This document shows positions 20,078 to 29,616 of a stretch of DNA of 64,000 bases, piece by piece. The notes below the pieces were generated by a model, which was not told the DNA's origin, ran no database searches, and saw only the letters and a list, made by a program, of their open reading frames with translations. Origin of the DNA: an uncultured Clostridia bacterium (GTDB lineage: Bacteria; Bacillota; Clostridia; Christensenellales; Borkfalkiaceae); contig CANRIK010000018.1 in NCBI GenBank assembly GCA_947630705.1, forward strand, positions 1 to 64,000, given 5' to 3'. A program made the translations under genes and the position numbers. Numbering within the stretch: the first letter of the stretch is position 1; every line of letters starts with the position of its first letter.

Positions 20078-22303
20078 ATGGTTAAACTTATAAAAAGCGG
20101 AGTCTACTATATGGACGGCAGGCTTGTGAAAGAGAATGTCGCGTTTATGGTAGAGAGCAAAAAACAGGCGGCTATAAAGGGCACTATGTCTTACGCCGTT
20201 TTGAAAACGCATAACAAAGGCGACGAAAGCAATCTCAAAATCGGCTTTGACGCTCTCGTTTCGCACGACATAACTTATGTCGGAATAATTCAGACGGCAA
20301 AGGCCTCCGGACTCAAAGAGTTTCCCGTTCCGTATACTCTTACAAACTGCCATAATTCGCTTTGCGCAGTCGGCGGAACCATAAACGAGGACGACCATCT
20401 CTTCGGGCTGTCCGCGGCGAAACGTTACGGCGGCAATTTTGTGCCTCCGCATCTTGCCGTAATACATCAATATATGCGTGAATGCGAAGCGAAATGCGGA
20501 GCAATGATTCTCGGCTCCGACAGTCATACCCGATATGGAGCTCTCGGCACTATGGCCGTCGGTGAAGGCGGTCCGGAGCTTGTAAAGCAACTTCTCGGAC
20601 AGACTTACGATATAAAACGTCCGGAGGTGATAGCCGTATATTTGAAAGGCAAGCCTCAAAAGGGAGTGGGCCCTCACGACGTAGCCATAGCGCTTGTTGC
20701 CGCAACTTTCAAAAAAGGATTCGTAAAAAATAAAATTCTCGAATTTATCGGCCCGGGAATAAAGAATCTCTCTATGGATTTCCGTTGCGGAATAGACGTA
20801 ATGACGACGGAAACCACCTGCCTTACGAGCATATGGGAAACGGACGGGATTACAGAAGAGTTCTATAAATTGCACGGTCGAGAAAACGACTTCAAACCGA
20901 TGCATCCCACGCAGCCCGCGTATTACGATGGCGCAGTCGTAATAGATTTGTCGCGTGTCGAGCCGATGATCGCGCTTCCGTTTCATCCGTCCAACGCCTA
21001 TACCATCAAAGAATTTTTGGAAAATGCCGATGATATTTTGGCCGAGGCGGAAAACAAGGGCAATCAATTACTCAAAGGAAAGGGTACATTCAATCTGCGC
21101 GATAAATTCAAGGACGGCAAACTGCACGTTTCGCAGGGCATTATCGCCGGTTGCGCCGGAGGAAGTTATGAAAATATTGCCGAAGCCACTGAAATATTGC
21201 GCGGCGGAAGTTGCGGAAACGGCGAGTTCTCTTTGAGCGTATATCCGCAGAGCCAGCCTGTTTTTAAATGTCTTGCCGATAACGGTTATGTATCCGAGCT
21301 TATTTCGACGGGCGCCGTTTTGAAAACGGCGTTCTGCGGTCCCTGCTTCGGCGCTGGCGACACTCCGGCAAACGGAGGACTTTCCATACGTCATACGACC
21401 CGTAACTTTGAAAACCGCGAAGGAAGTAAACCCTCCGAGGGTCAACTTGCCGCGGTCGCTCTCATGGATGCGCGCTCTATTGCGGCGACGGCGGCAAACG
21501 GCGGAGTTCTCACGCCTGCCACCGAGGTCAGTTACGTAAAAAAGATAAAGAAGTACTTTTTCGATAAATCGATATATGAAAACAGAGTATATCACGGCTT
21601 CGGTAAACCGGATATTAACGCAGAACTCGTTTACGGCCCGAATATAGCCGACTGGCCCGAGCAGATTGCTTTGACGGCCAATATGCTCATGAAAGTCGTA
21701 TCCGTTCTGAAAGACCCCGTAACAACTACCGACGAACTGATTCCTTCCGGAGAAACTTCGTCGTATCGCTCGAATCCTCTGCGTCTTTCGGAGTTTGCGC
21801 TTTCACGTAAAGATCCGCTGTATGTGTCGCGAGCAAAAGAAGTAAAGCGAGATGAAGAAAAAAGAAGAGCCGAGGGAGTTCTCCCCGAAAATATTCTCGG
21901 CGAAGTGGGGATATCCGTACCGAAAGATACGCTATACGGAAGCGTCGTGGTGGCGGTGAAGCCGGGCGACGGTTCCGCGCGCGAACAGGCGGCTTCCTGC
22001 CAGAGAGTACTCGGCGGCGTAGCAAATATCGCTTCCGAATACGCCACGAAGCGTTACCGCTCCAATCTGATAAATTGGGGAATGTTGCCGCTTACATGTA
22101 AGAACTTGACATTTGCAATAGGTGATTACATTTATATAGAAAATATAAGGAGCGCGATTTCGGGGAACAAACCGGTCATATCGGCGAAACTTATATCGGG
22201 CGGCAAAGTCAAAGACATAGAATTTGAAACGGGACCGCTTACGGAGGAGGAGAGGAGAATTATTCTCGAAGGTTGCCTTATAAATTACAACAAGAAAAAA
22301 TAA
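20078..22303 (+). CDS. Aconitase-family hydratase
   Basis: '[23 protein letters not shown]', '[40 protein letters not shown]' aconitase/IPMI cluster motifs. Confidence 0.85.
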   Translation: MVKLIKSGVYYMDGRLVKENVAFMVESKKQAAIKGTMSYAVLKTHNKGDESNLKIGFDALVSHDITYVGIIQTAKASGLKEFPVPYTLTNCHNSLCAVGGTINEDDHLFGLSAAKRYGGNFVPPHLAVIHQYMRECEAKCGAMILGSDSHTRYGALGTMAVGEGGPELVKQLLGQTYDIKRPEVIAVYLKGKPQKGVGPHDVAIALVAATFKKGFVKNKILEFIGPGIKNLSMDFRCGIDVMTTETTCLTSIWETDGITEEFYKLHGRENDFKPMHPTQPAYYDGAVVIDLSRVEPMIALPFHPSNAYTIKEFLENADDILAEAENKGNQLLKGKGTFNLRDKFKDGKLHVSQGIIAGCAGGSYENIAEATEILRGGSCGNGEFSLSVYPQSQPVFKCLADNGYVSELISTGAVLKTAFCGPCFGAGDTPANGGLSIRHTTRNFENREGSKPSEGQLAAVALMDARSIAATAANGGVLTPATEVSYVKKIKKYFFDKSIYENRVYHGFGKPDINAELVYGPNIADWPEQIALTANMLMKVVSVLKDPVTTTDELIPSGETSSYRSNPLRLSEFALSRKDPLYVSRAKEVKRDEEKRRAEGVLPENILGEVGISVPKDTLYGSVVVAVKPGDGSAREQAASCQRVLGGVANIASEYATKRYRSNLINWGMLPLTCKNLTFAIGDYIYIENIRSAISGNKPVISAKLISGGKVKDIEFETGPLTEEERRIILEGCLINYNKKK

Positions 22304-22316
22304 CCGGATATAACAA

Positions 22317-22350
22317 ACGGGAGTTCCGCAGGTACGGAACTCCCGTTTTG
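22317..22350 (+). terminator. Intrinsic terminator
   Basis: acgggagttccg-N5/6-cggaactcccgt + tttg. Confidence 0.8.
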
Positions 22351-22386
22351 TCGATTAAAATAAAATCAAAAAAATAATAAATCATC

Positions 22387-22668
22387 TTAAAGCGCGGCCT
22401 TGGGTTTTAAAGGCATTTCGTCGCGTTCAAAGTGCGAAAACGGCACTTTGAATCTGAATTCATGATTGCAATCTCTGTCTTTTTCCGTCTGCGAATCCGA
22501 ACGGCGGCCGTTATTGCTCTTGTTCTCCTCAATATTTTCCTCTGATTTTTCAATTTTGGCGGCTGTCGGACTTTCATCGGTATAGTTGCGCGTTCCGGCG
22601 GCCCAACCGGACGCAAAAATCACCGATAGACTTAAAACCGAAGCGATAAAACAAATAAACTTTTTCAT
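22387..22668 (-). CDS. Small secreted/membrane-anchored hypothetical protein
   Basis: Signal-peptide-like MKKFICFIASVLSLSVIFASGWAAG followed by a charged disordered tail. Confidence 0.5.
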   Translation of the reverse strand: MKKFICFIASVLSLSVIFASGWAAGTRNYTDESPTAAKIEKSEENIEENKSNNGRRSDSQTEKDRDCNHEFRFKVPFSHFERDEMPLKPKAAL

Positions 22669-22708
22669 GAAAACAGTATGTTTATTTTAAAAACGCTTAT
22701 GCAAAAAG

Positions 22709-22737
22709 TTGCAAAACGCATAAAAATTATGTAGAAT
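22709..22737 (+). promoter_or_regulatory. Sigma-A-like promoter for the structured leader
   Basis: TTGCAA (22709-22714) N17 TAGAAT (22732-22737). Confidence 0.55.
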
Positions 22738-22743
22738 AATGTT

Positions 22744-22854
22744 ACCTGAACGTAAAGAGCAATCTGAGGGCGAAGGACGATTATCTACTGTCGGAACAAA
22801 TTTGTTTCCGCGGCGTTTTCCGTTCTTTCCCTCCAAGCAAACGGAGGATTTTTT
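22744..22854 (+). promoter_or_regulatory. Candidate riboswitch / structured 5' leader with SD-sequestering alternative helix
   Basis: gagggcgaaggacg (22766-22779) pairs with cgttctttccctc (22821-22833) over 13 bp with one bulge; cctcc (22830-22834) can instead pair with SD ggagg (22843-22847). Confidence 0.5.
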
Positions 22855-23103
22855 ATGTCTGCAAACAGAATAGCCGTAATAAGCATAATAACCGAAGCAA
22901 GGGAACAGAGTCCGAAAATAAACGCTGTTTTATCGGAATTCGGTGATTTTATAATAGGAAGAATGGGAATACCGTATAAAGAGAAGTCCGTGTTTATTAT
23001 AAGCGTGGCCGTTGACGCTCCGACGGAAGTCATTAATACCATAACCGGAAAAATAGGCCAATTAAACGGCGTAACGGCAAAAACTTTAATGGCTAAAATC
23101 TGA
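22855..23103 (+). CDS. TM1266-like (iron-only hydrogenase system regulator family) small protein
   Basis: 82 aa ACT/NikR-C-like 'RIAVISIITEAREQSPKINAVLSEFGDFIIGRMGIPYKEKSVFIISVAVDAPTEVINTITGKIGQLNGVTAKTLM'. Confidence 0.75.
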   Translation: MSANRIAVISIITEAREQSPKINAVLSEFGDFIIGRMGIPYKEKSVFIISVAVDAPTEVINTITGKIGQLNGVTAKTLMAKI

Positions 23104-23149
23104 AAATTTTTGAGGTAAAGGAAAATTCCGATACCGAAAAGGAGAATAT

Positions 23150-24190
23150 ATGAAAAAGTTTTTATCAACACTGTTTTGTACGGCTCTTGCCGCGTTGACT
23201 GCGGTATTTTTTGCCGCCTGCAACGACGGGAACTCACCCGAGCTCGTAACGCTTAAAGCCGTTCCTTCGGCAGCCGAGGTCATTGCTTCGGACGACGTGG
23301 ATTATTTCGTCGTTCCCGAACCCGCGGCGAGCGTGCGCGTCAAGGCAACCGCCGGTTCGGATAACAAACTGAACCTTGTCGGAGATTTGCAGGAGCTTTA
23401 CGGCGGAGACAACGGCTATCCGCAGGCGGTCATAGTTGCAAAAAAGAGTATTTTGGGAAGCGAAACGGAAAAATTCGTCAACGCGTTAAATGCAAGTATA
23501 GACTGGGTGAAAGATGATTCCACCGAAATTTCGGATATCGTGACTGCGGTCAAAAATCATTTGCCCGACGGCACGACGCCCACTTTCAGCGATAAGAATC
23601 TTAACGGCCAAGTGATTTCGCATTGCGGAATAAACTTTACGGGAGCAGCGGAAGGGAAAGAGGAGGTAAAAACCTTTCTTACGGCGTTGAAGTCCGTTCA
23701 GCAGGATGTCAACGATGAGCCGTCCGACGCCTTTTTCCTTCAATCGTATCCGGAAGAATCCAACATGCCTGCCGAGATTTCGGTATTTGCGCCCGACGGA
23801 GCTCCGGCGCTCGTGCTCGCCGGCCTCATGTCCGGAGCGGTAGAAACTACACAAGTTGCGCAAACGATAAATTACAATATAGTGAGAGCGGAGGAAATAG
23901 GGGTGCATGTGAACGGCCAGAATCCCGACGCCGATATCTGTATTCTTCCCGTAAACGTTGCGGCAAAGAGCCTCGGAAGCGGCGAAAAATATGTAATGCT
24001 CGGAACGGTAACTCACGGCAATCTCTATATTTTATCCGCCAAATTCGACAAATCGATTACAAAGGATAATATAGCCGAATTGAAGGGAAAAACTGTCGGC
24101 GTTGTAAATCTTGCGGCGGTGCCCGGGCTTACGTTCAAGCTCATTTTGAATAAATACGGAATTGAGTACTCCGACGGTACGCAGTCCTGA
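23150..24190 (+). CDS. ABC transporter substrate-binding lipoprotein (SsuA/ThiY-like) with circularly permuted lobe order
   Basis: Lipobox 'FFAAC'. aa ~32-199 resemble the C-terminal half of this SBP family ('VDYFVVPEPAAS...NALNASIDWVKDD...EPSDAFFLQ'); aa ~208-346 resemble the N-terminal half ('ISVFAPDGAPALVLAGLM...ADICILPVNVAAK...NLYILSA...AELKGKTVGVV'). Confidence 0.8.
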   Translation: MKKFLSTLFCTALAALTAVFFAACNDGNSPELVTLKAVPSAAEVIASDDVDYFVVPEPAASVRVKATAGSDNKLNLVGDLQELYGGDNGYPQAVIVAKKSILGSETEKFVNALNASIDWVKDDSTEISDIVTAVKNHLPDGTTPTFSDKNLNGQVISHCGINFTGAAEGKEEVKTFLTALKSVQQDVNDEPSDAFFLQSYPEESNMPAEISVFAPDGAPALVLAGLMSGAVETTQVAQTINYNIVRAEEIGVHVNGQNPDADICILPVNVAAKSLGSGEKYVMLGTVTHGNLYILSAKFDKSITKDNIAELKGKTVGVVNLAAVPGLTFKLILNKYGIEYSDGTQS

Positions 24191-24972
24191 TGAAAAAATT
24201 TTTTTCCGAAAGAAAACTGAATATAATCATTTCCGTGTCCGCCGTTGCAACGATGTTCATCGTATGGGTAATAGCCTATTATTGCGTCAAAAACGACTAT
24301 ATAATTCCGTCAGTCGGCGATACGTTTATAAGCATGTGGAACGATTGTATCTGCGCTCCGTCGTTTTGGGCGGCGTTCGCGAACACGTCTCTGCGAACGT
24401 TGCTGGCGTTCGTAATTTCTTTCGTTCTCGCCGCGGCGCTCGCATGCGTTACCGCTCTCTCCGAAAAAGCGGCGGCATTTATTATGCCGTTTATGGTTTT
24501 TTTGCGCACTTTGCCGACAATGGCGGTAATTTTGGTTCTCCTTCTATGGACAAATCCGCGCGTTGCGCCGATTATAGTGACAGTGCTGGTTTTGTTTCCT
24601 ATGATTCATGCCCGTCTGTATGCCGCCATAAGCGGAATTGACGGCGGAATAAAGCAGTTTATAAAAGTTTACAACGTGCCTAAAAAGCGCGCCGTTTTCA
24701 AAGTATATCTGCCGCTCATTGCGCCCGAAGTGCTCTCGCAGACGGGCGCGGATATTTCGCTCGGCTTGAAAATCATGGTTTCAGCAGAAGTTCTTGCCGG
24801 AACTTTCAGAAGCCTCGGCGGAATGATGCAGGAATCTCGGCTGTTCGTGGAAATTCCGAGGCTTGCCGCTTTGACTGTCTTGACGGTACTTGTCGGATTG
24901 GCAGTGGATATCGCCTTTTCACAGCTTGCGCGTCTGACATATAAGTGGAGCAAAAAGGAGGGAGTAAGATGA
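24190..24972 (+). CDS. ABC transporter permease (SsuC/ThiX-like)
   Basis: Multi-TM BPD-type permease; ATG overlaps upstream stop. Confidence 0.88.
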   Translation: MKKFFSERKLNIIISVSAVATMFIVWVIAYYCVKNDYIIPSVGDTFISMWNDCICAPSFWAAFANTSLRTLLAFVISFVLAAALACVTALSEKAAAFIMPFMVFLRTLPTMAVILVLLLWTNPRVAPIIVTVLVLFPMIHARLYAAISGIDGGIKQFIKVYNVPKKRAVFKVYLPLIAPEVLSQTGADISLGLKIMVSAEVLAGTFRSLGGMMQESRLFVEIPRLAALTVLTVLVGLAVDIAFSQLARLTYKWSKKEGVR

Positions 24973-25631
24973 TCAGAATCGAAAATCTCTCCAAGAGTTA
25001 CGGAGAAAAAATTATTTACAAAAATTTCGACCTCGATTTGGAGGAAGGCAAAATAACCTGTCTCATAGGCAGCAGCGGCAGCGGCAAGACCACGCTTTTA
25101 AACGTTATTGCCAACATAACTCCTTACGAGGGCGCCGTGCCTACGCTGAAATGTTCCTATATATTTCAATCGCCCACGCTTGTTCCCAACTTAACCGTAT
25201 CTGAGAATCTTGCGCTTGTGTGCGACGACTCCAAAGCGGTAGCGGAAATGATTGAACGCGTCGGCCTTGCCGGTAAAGAAAATAGTTTTCCGATAAATCT
25301 TTCGGGAGGGGAAGCGCAGAGAGTGGCGATTGCGCGTGCGTTTCTCTATAAAAGCGATATCCTTCTTATGGACGAGCCGTTTACCTCTTTGGATTTAAAG
25401 ACGAAAAAGCAAATGGTGGAGCTGTTTTTCGAAATATGGAAAAACGACGGAAGGACGGTGCTTGCGGTCACGCACGATCCCGACGAGGCCGCCGCCATAT
25501 CTCAAAGAATACTTCATGTGGACGGAGGAAGAATAACGGAAGATTTCGTTCCCGATTCTCCCGTTCCGCGCCCCTTATATAAAGGTAACGAATTGCGTGA
25601 CAAATTAGTGCAAATGCTTACAAATCGTTGA
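24969..25631 (+). CDS. ABC transporter ATP-binding protein (SsuB/ThiZ-like)
   Basis: 'GSSGSGKTTLL', 'LSGGEAQRVAIARA', 'ILLMDEPFTSLD'; start ATG 24969 overlaps upstream stop. Confidence 0.92.
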   Translation: MIRIENLSKSYGEKIIYKNFDLDLEEGKITCLIGSSGSGKTTLLNVIANITPYEGAVPTLKCSYIFQSPTLVPNLTVSENLALVCDDSKAVAEMIERVGLAGKENSFPINLSGGEAQRVAIARAFLYKSDILLMDEPFTSLDLKTKKQMVELFFEIWKNDGRTVLAVTHDPDEAAAISQRILHVDGGRITEDFVPDSPVPRPLYKGNELRDKLVQMLTNR

Positions 25632-25650
25632 TAATAATTAATTTATTTGC

Positions 25651-25679
25651 TTGACTTTGCTTTTTTGTGACTTTATAAT
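25651..25679 (+). promoter_or_regulatory. Sigma-A-like promoter upstream of mscL
   Basis: TTGACT (25651-25656) N17 TATAAT (25674-25679). Confidence 0.6.
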
Positions 25680-25709
25680 AATTATTGTAAAAACAGCAAG
25701 GAGAAAAAA

Positions 25710-26315
25710 ATGAAAAAATTTTTCAGCGAATTCAAGGCGTTTATTCAGCGCGGAAACGTTATCGATATGGCTGTCGGCGTCATCATAGGCGGCGCTTTCA
25801 GTGCAATCGTAACGGCATTGACGAATAACATTTTAATGCCGATCATCAATTATATTCTGTTGGCGATTACGGGCGGTCAGGGACTCGATAAAATCTATAC
25901 TTATTTAAGCAAAGTATATGAAGTAAACGACGCCGGCGAAATTACGCAAGTTGTCGATCTTACAAAGTCAATCTATATCGATTGGGGTGCGTTTATCACT
26001 GCCATCATCAATTTCCTGTTGATTGCACTGGTTCTGTTCCTTATAATAAGATTGATTAATTCTCTGCATTCGGGCGCAGAAAAGCAGAAGGGCAAATATG
26101 CGCCTTTATCCAAGGAAGAGGTAAAAGCTCTTAAAAAAGACGGCAAAACGAACGAAGAAATTCTTGCGGCTGCCGCCGCTCGCAAGGCCGAAATCGAAGA
26201 GGCCGAGAAGAAAGCCGCCGAAGAAGCTGCGGCCAACGCTCCCGAAACCGAACAGAAATTGTTGTCCGATATCCGCGATTTGCTCAAATCGCAGCAGAGC
26301 GCAAATAAAGAATAA
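25710..26315 (+). CDS. mscL: Large-conductance mechanosensitive channel
   Basis: 'FKAFIQRGNVIDMAVGVIIGGAFSAIVTALTNNILMPIIN' MscL N-terminus; extended Ala/Glu-rich C-terminus. Confidence 0.95.
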   Translation: MKKFFSEFKAFIQRGNVIDMAVGVIIGGAFSAIVTALTNNILMPIINYILLAITGGQGLDKIYTYLSKVYEVNDAGEITQVVDLTKSIYIDWGAFITAIINFLLIALVLFLIIRLINSLHSGAEKQKGKYAPLSKEEVKALKKDGKTNEEILAAAAARKAEIEEAEKKAAEEAAANAPETEQKLLSDIRDLLKSQQSANKE

Positions 26316-26328
26316 TCACATCAAAAAC

Positions 26329-26366
26329 AGCCGTCCGCAGTATGTGCGGACGGCTTAAATTTTTTC
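26329..26366 (+). terminator. Intrinsic terminator
   Basis: agccgtccgca-N5-tgcggacggct + taaattttttt. Confidence 0.85.
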
Positions 26367-26512
26367 GCGATTGAGAAAGTTTTCGATTTGTCAACTGTTT
26401 GAGGGGCGTTTTGCCAAATTTTTATAAAATTTATTTTATAAATCTTCTCTCAAACATTTTTATTTTCACAATATCTTGTGTTATAATGTTTTTAAGACTT
26501 GAAAATGTTGTA

Positions 26513-26812
26513 TCATACAACGAAGAAACTGAATCCGGAGCGATAGGCCAGATAGAAGAGGTAGACGTTTATTACTCCTATAACGGGCATTAAAATCATA
26601 AACAGCATGTTTTTCAGTCTGTATTTCATTATGAACATGCTCACGTAAATTGCTATTGCTCCGCCGAGAATGGCGGTAAGAATCAATTTGCCGTCGCCTG
26701 TCGTCGGGGTCTGGTTGTCGCTGTACTCGTCGCGTTGCGATTTGATAAGCATTACGGCGTAAAAATTAACTGCCACAATGTATACGGTATAGATGATATA
26801 CAGTAATACCAT
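26513..26812 (-). CDS. DUF1294-like small membrane protein
   Basis: 99 aa; '[38 protein letters not shown]' resembles DUF1294. Confidence 0.65.
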   Translation of the reverse strand: MVLLYIIYTVYIVAVNFYAVMLIKSQRDEYSDNQTPTTGDGKLILTAILGGAIAIYVSMFIMKYRLKNMLFMILMPVIGVINVYLFYLAYRSGFSFFVV

Positions 26813-26857
26813 ACATTAAGTATACCGCAAAAATTATTTAAAAATACGGAGAAACCT

Positions 26858-27352
26858 ATGGGTAAAATTGCAATAATAATGGGTAGCAAATCGGATTTCG
26901 GAGTGGTCAAGCCGGCTTTGAACGTGATTAAAAGTTTCGGTGTGGAATGTGAAGTGCACGTCATTTCGGCGCACCGTACGCCGGAGGAGGCCCACAACTA
27001 TTCGCTTACTGCAAAAGAACGCGGCATAGAGGTTATAATCTGCGCCGCCGGTAAAGCGGCGCACCTCGGAGGAGTTATAGCGGCAAACACCGTTTTGCCG
27101 GTAATCGGTCTGCCGGTAAAAACGGACATGATGGGAGGATTGGACAGCCTCCTCTCAATAGTACAGATGCCCTCCGGAATACCCGTGGCCACTGTGGGCG
27201 TAAACGGCGGAGAGAACGCCGGCTTGCTCGCCTTGCAGATTCTCGGAATAAAATATCCCGATATAGCCGCCAAACTTGCGGACTATAAAGCAAAAATGAG
27301 AGATAAGATAAACTCCGACGACGTCGCTTTGCAGTCGGAGCTTGAAGATTAA
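26858..27352 (+). CDS. purE: 5-(carboxyamino)imidazole ribonucleotide mutase
   Basis: 'IIMGSKSDFGVVKPAL...VISAHRTPEEA', 'GAENAGLLALQIL'-like C-terminus. Confidence 0.95.
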   Translation: MGKIAIIMGSKSDFGVVKPALNVIKSFGVECEVHVISAHRTPEEAHNYSLTAKERGIEVIICAAGKAAHLGGVIAANTVLPVIGLPVKTDMMGGLDSLLSIVQMPSGIPVATVGVNGGENAGLLALQILGIKYPDIAAKLADYKAKMRDKINSDDVALQSELED

Positions 27353-27357
27353 ATTTT

Positions 27358-27390
27358 CCCACAGTATTTTTCTGTGGGTTATAACTTTTT
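27358..27390 (+). terminator. Hairpin between purE and purC (possible attenuator/terminator)
   Basis: cccacag-N7-ctgtggg followed by ttataacttttt. Confidence 0.5.
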
Positions 27391-27441
27391 ATAATACCGA
27401 TTTTTTCGGCAGGATTTATTAAATTTTAAAGGAGAAAACAT

Positions 27442-28164
27442 ATGCAGAAAAAGGAACAGCTCTACGAGGGCAAAGCAAAAAAGGTATATGCTACCGAGAA
27501 CCCCGACTACGTAATCGTATCTTATAAGGACGACGCAACGGCGTTCAACGGGCTCAAAAAGGGCACCATTGCCGGCAAAGGCGTAATCAATAACAAAATG
27601 AGCAATCTCATGATGTCCATGCTTGAAAAGAAAGGTGTTCCCACGCATTTCGTAGAACAGATTGACGACAGGAATACGGTTGTTAAAAAAGTACAGATAG
27701 TTCCTCTCGAAGTTATAATAAGGAACGTTGCGGCAGGCAGTTTTTCAAAGCGATACGGTGTGCCGGAAGGTACTCCTTTCAAGTCTCCCACAATAGAATT
27801 TTCATATAAAAACGACGAGCTCGGCGATCCTCTTATAAACGATTATCATGCGCTTGCTCTCAATCTTGCCACGGCGGAAGAGATCGATACCATCAAAAAG
27901 ATGGCGTTTGCCGTAAACGACGCTATGAAAGCTTTCTTCAAAGAACTGCATATCGACCTTATCGATTTCAAGCTGGAATTCGGAAGATTCCACGGTCAAA
28001 TCGTGCTTGCCGACGAAATTTCTCCCGACACGTGCCGCTTTTGGGAAGCCGACAGCTGGGATACCACAAAGCATGTAAGCCTTGATAAAGACAGATTCCG
28101 TCGCGATCTCGGCGGCGTTGAAGACGCATATCAGGAAGTTTTCAAGCGCTTGACGGGAGAATAA
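27442..28164 (+). CDS. purC: SAICAR synthetase
   Basis: '[31 protein letters not shown]', '[10 protein letters not shown]'. Confidence 0.96.
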   Translation: MQKKEQLYEGKAKKVYATENPDYVIVSYKDDATAFNGLKKGTIAGKGVINNKMSNLMMSMLEKKGVPTHFVEQIDDRNTVVKKVQIVPLEVIIRNVAAGSFSKRYGVPEGTPFKSPTIEFSYKNDELGDPLINDYHALALNLATAEEIDTIKKMAFAVNDAMKAFFKELHIDLIDFKLEFGRFHGQIVLADEISPDTCRFWEADSWDTTKHVSLDKDRFRRDLGGVEDAYQEVFKRLTGE

Positions 28165-28167
28165 TTT

Positions 28168-29589
28168 ATGGGTGGATTTTTCGGCGCAGTCAAAAAAACA
28201 GACGCCGTTTTCGACGTTTTTATAGGCACCGATTATCATTCGCATCTCGGAACGAAGAGGGGCGGCATTGCGGCGTATAACGCGGAAATCGGATTACAAC
28301 GTGAAATACATAACATAGAAAACGCGCCTTTCAGAACGAAGTTCGAACGCGTCGTTACGGAAATGAAGGGCAACGCCGCCATAGGCTGTATAAGCGATAC
28401 CGATCCGCAGCCGCTCATAATGGTTTCAAAGGTCGGTACGTACGCCATTTGCACTATCGGCATTATCAATAATGCGGAAGAGATTATGAAAGAAGTGCTC
28501 GGTTATGGCGGATATTTCGACGCCATGACGGGCAGTAAGGTAAATGCTAACGAAATGGTGGCGGCGCTTATAAACAGCCAAAGCAATTATGTCGAAGGTA
28601 TTCGCTATGCCCAGCAAAAAATCGACGGCACCGCTTCTATATTGCTCTTGACAGACAGAGGCACTTTGATTGCCGCACGTGATAAAATGGGCAGGCTTCC
28701 CGTTCAGATAGGCAAGAGCGACGAAGGTTATTGTGTTTCTTTTGAAAGTTTTGCTTACAGAAAGTTGGGGTATTCCGATTTGCGCGGTTTGGGTCCGGCA
28801 GAAATCGTCGAAATTTCGGCCGACGGCATAAAACAGCTTGCGCCTGCCGGCAAAGAAATGCGCATATGCGCGTTCCTTTGGTCGTATTACGGATATCCCA
28901 CGTCGAGTTACGAGGGTGTAAACGTAGAAGTAATGCGTTGTCGCAACGGCGAAATTTTTGCGCGAAACGACGCAAAGACTCATGATATGCGAGAAATCGA
29001 TTACGTGGGCGGCGTTCCCGATTCCGGTACTCCGCACGCGATTGGCTATGCAAACGCATGTAAAGTGCCGTTTGCCCGCCCCTATATAAAATATACTCCC
29101 ACGTGGTCGCGCAGTTTTATGCCGGTCAACCAGTCCGAGCGCAACAAAGTTGCAAAGATGAAACTTATTCCGGTACACGAATTTATAGAGGGTAAGAGAT
29201 TGTTGCTCGTGGACGATTCCATTGTGCGCGGTACGCAGTTAAAAGAAACGGTGGATTTTCTCTATTCTCACGGAGCAAAGGCCGTTCATATGCGTTCGGC
29301 ATGTCCTCCGATAATGTACGGATGCAAATATCTCAATTTTTCACGCTCTTCGGGAGATATGGATTTGATTACCAGACGCACTATGATGGAGTTGGAAGGC
29401 GAAGAGGCCGAAAAGCACGTCACCGAATACGCCGATTCGAATACCGAACGCGGCAAGGCAATGCGCAAAGCCATTTGCGACAAATTCCAATTCGAATCTC
29501 TCGAATTTCAGTCTATAAACGGACTTATAGAAGCTATCGGGCTCGACCCTTGCAAACTCTGCACGTATTGCTGGACAGGCAAAGAATAG
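28168..29589 (+). CDS. PurF-like amidophosphoribosyltransferase paralogue lacking N-terminal Cys nucleophile
   Basis: Starts MGGFFGAV where canonical PurF has (E)CGVFG; retains PRPP motif 'LLLVDDSIVRGTQ' and C-terminal 'CKLCTYCWTGK' cysteines. Confidence 0.85.
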   Translation: MGGFFGAVKKTDAVFDVFIGTDYHSHLGTKRGGIAAYNAEIGLQREIHNIENAPFRTKFERVVTEMKGNAAIGCISDTDPQPLIMVSKVGTYAICTIGIINNAEEIMKEVLGYGGYFDAMTGSKVNANEMVAALINSQSNYVEGIRYAQQKIDGTASILLLTDRGTLIAARDKMGRLPVQIGKSDEGYCVSFESFAYRKLGYSDLRGLGPAEIVEISADGIKQLAPAGKEMRICAFLWSYYGYPTSSYEGVNVEVMRCRNGEIFARNDAKTHDMREIDYVGGVPDSGTPHAIGYANACKVPFARPYIKYTPTWSRSFMPVNQSERNKVAKMKLIPVHEFIEGKRLLLVDDSIVRGTQLKETVDFLYSHGAKAVHMRSACPPIMYGCKYLNFSRSSGDMDLITRRTMMELEGEEAEKHVTEYADSNTERGKAMRKAICDKFQFESLEFQSINGLIEAIGLDPCKLCTYCWTGKE

Positions 29590-29616
29590 GCAGCATCTTG
29601 AATTAGGAATACGATT

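Noticed and set aside
22785-23237. 150-aa minus-strand ORF across the structured leader and TM1266-like gene
   Set aside because: Antisense to a better supported gene and its leader; no family resemblance.
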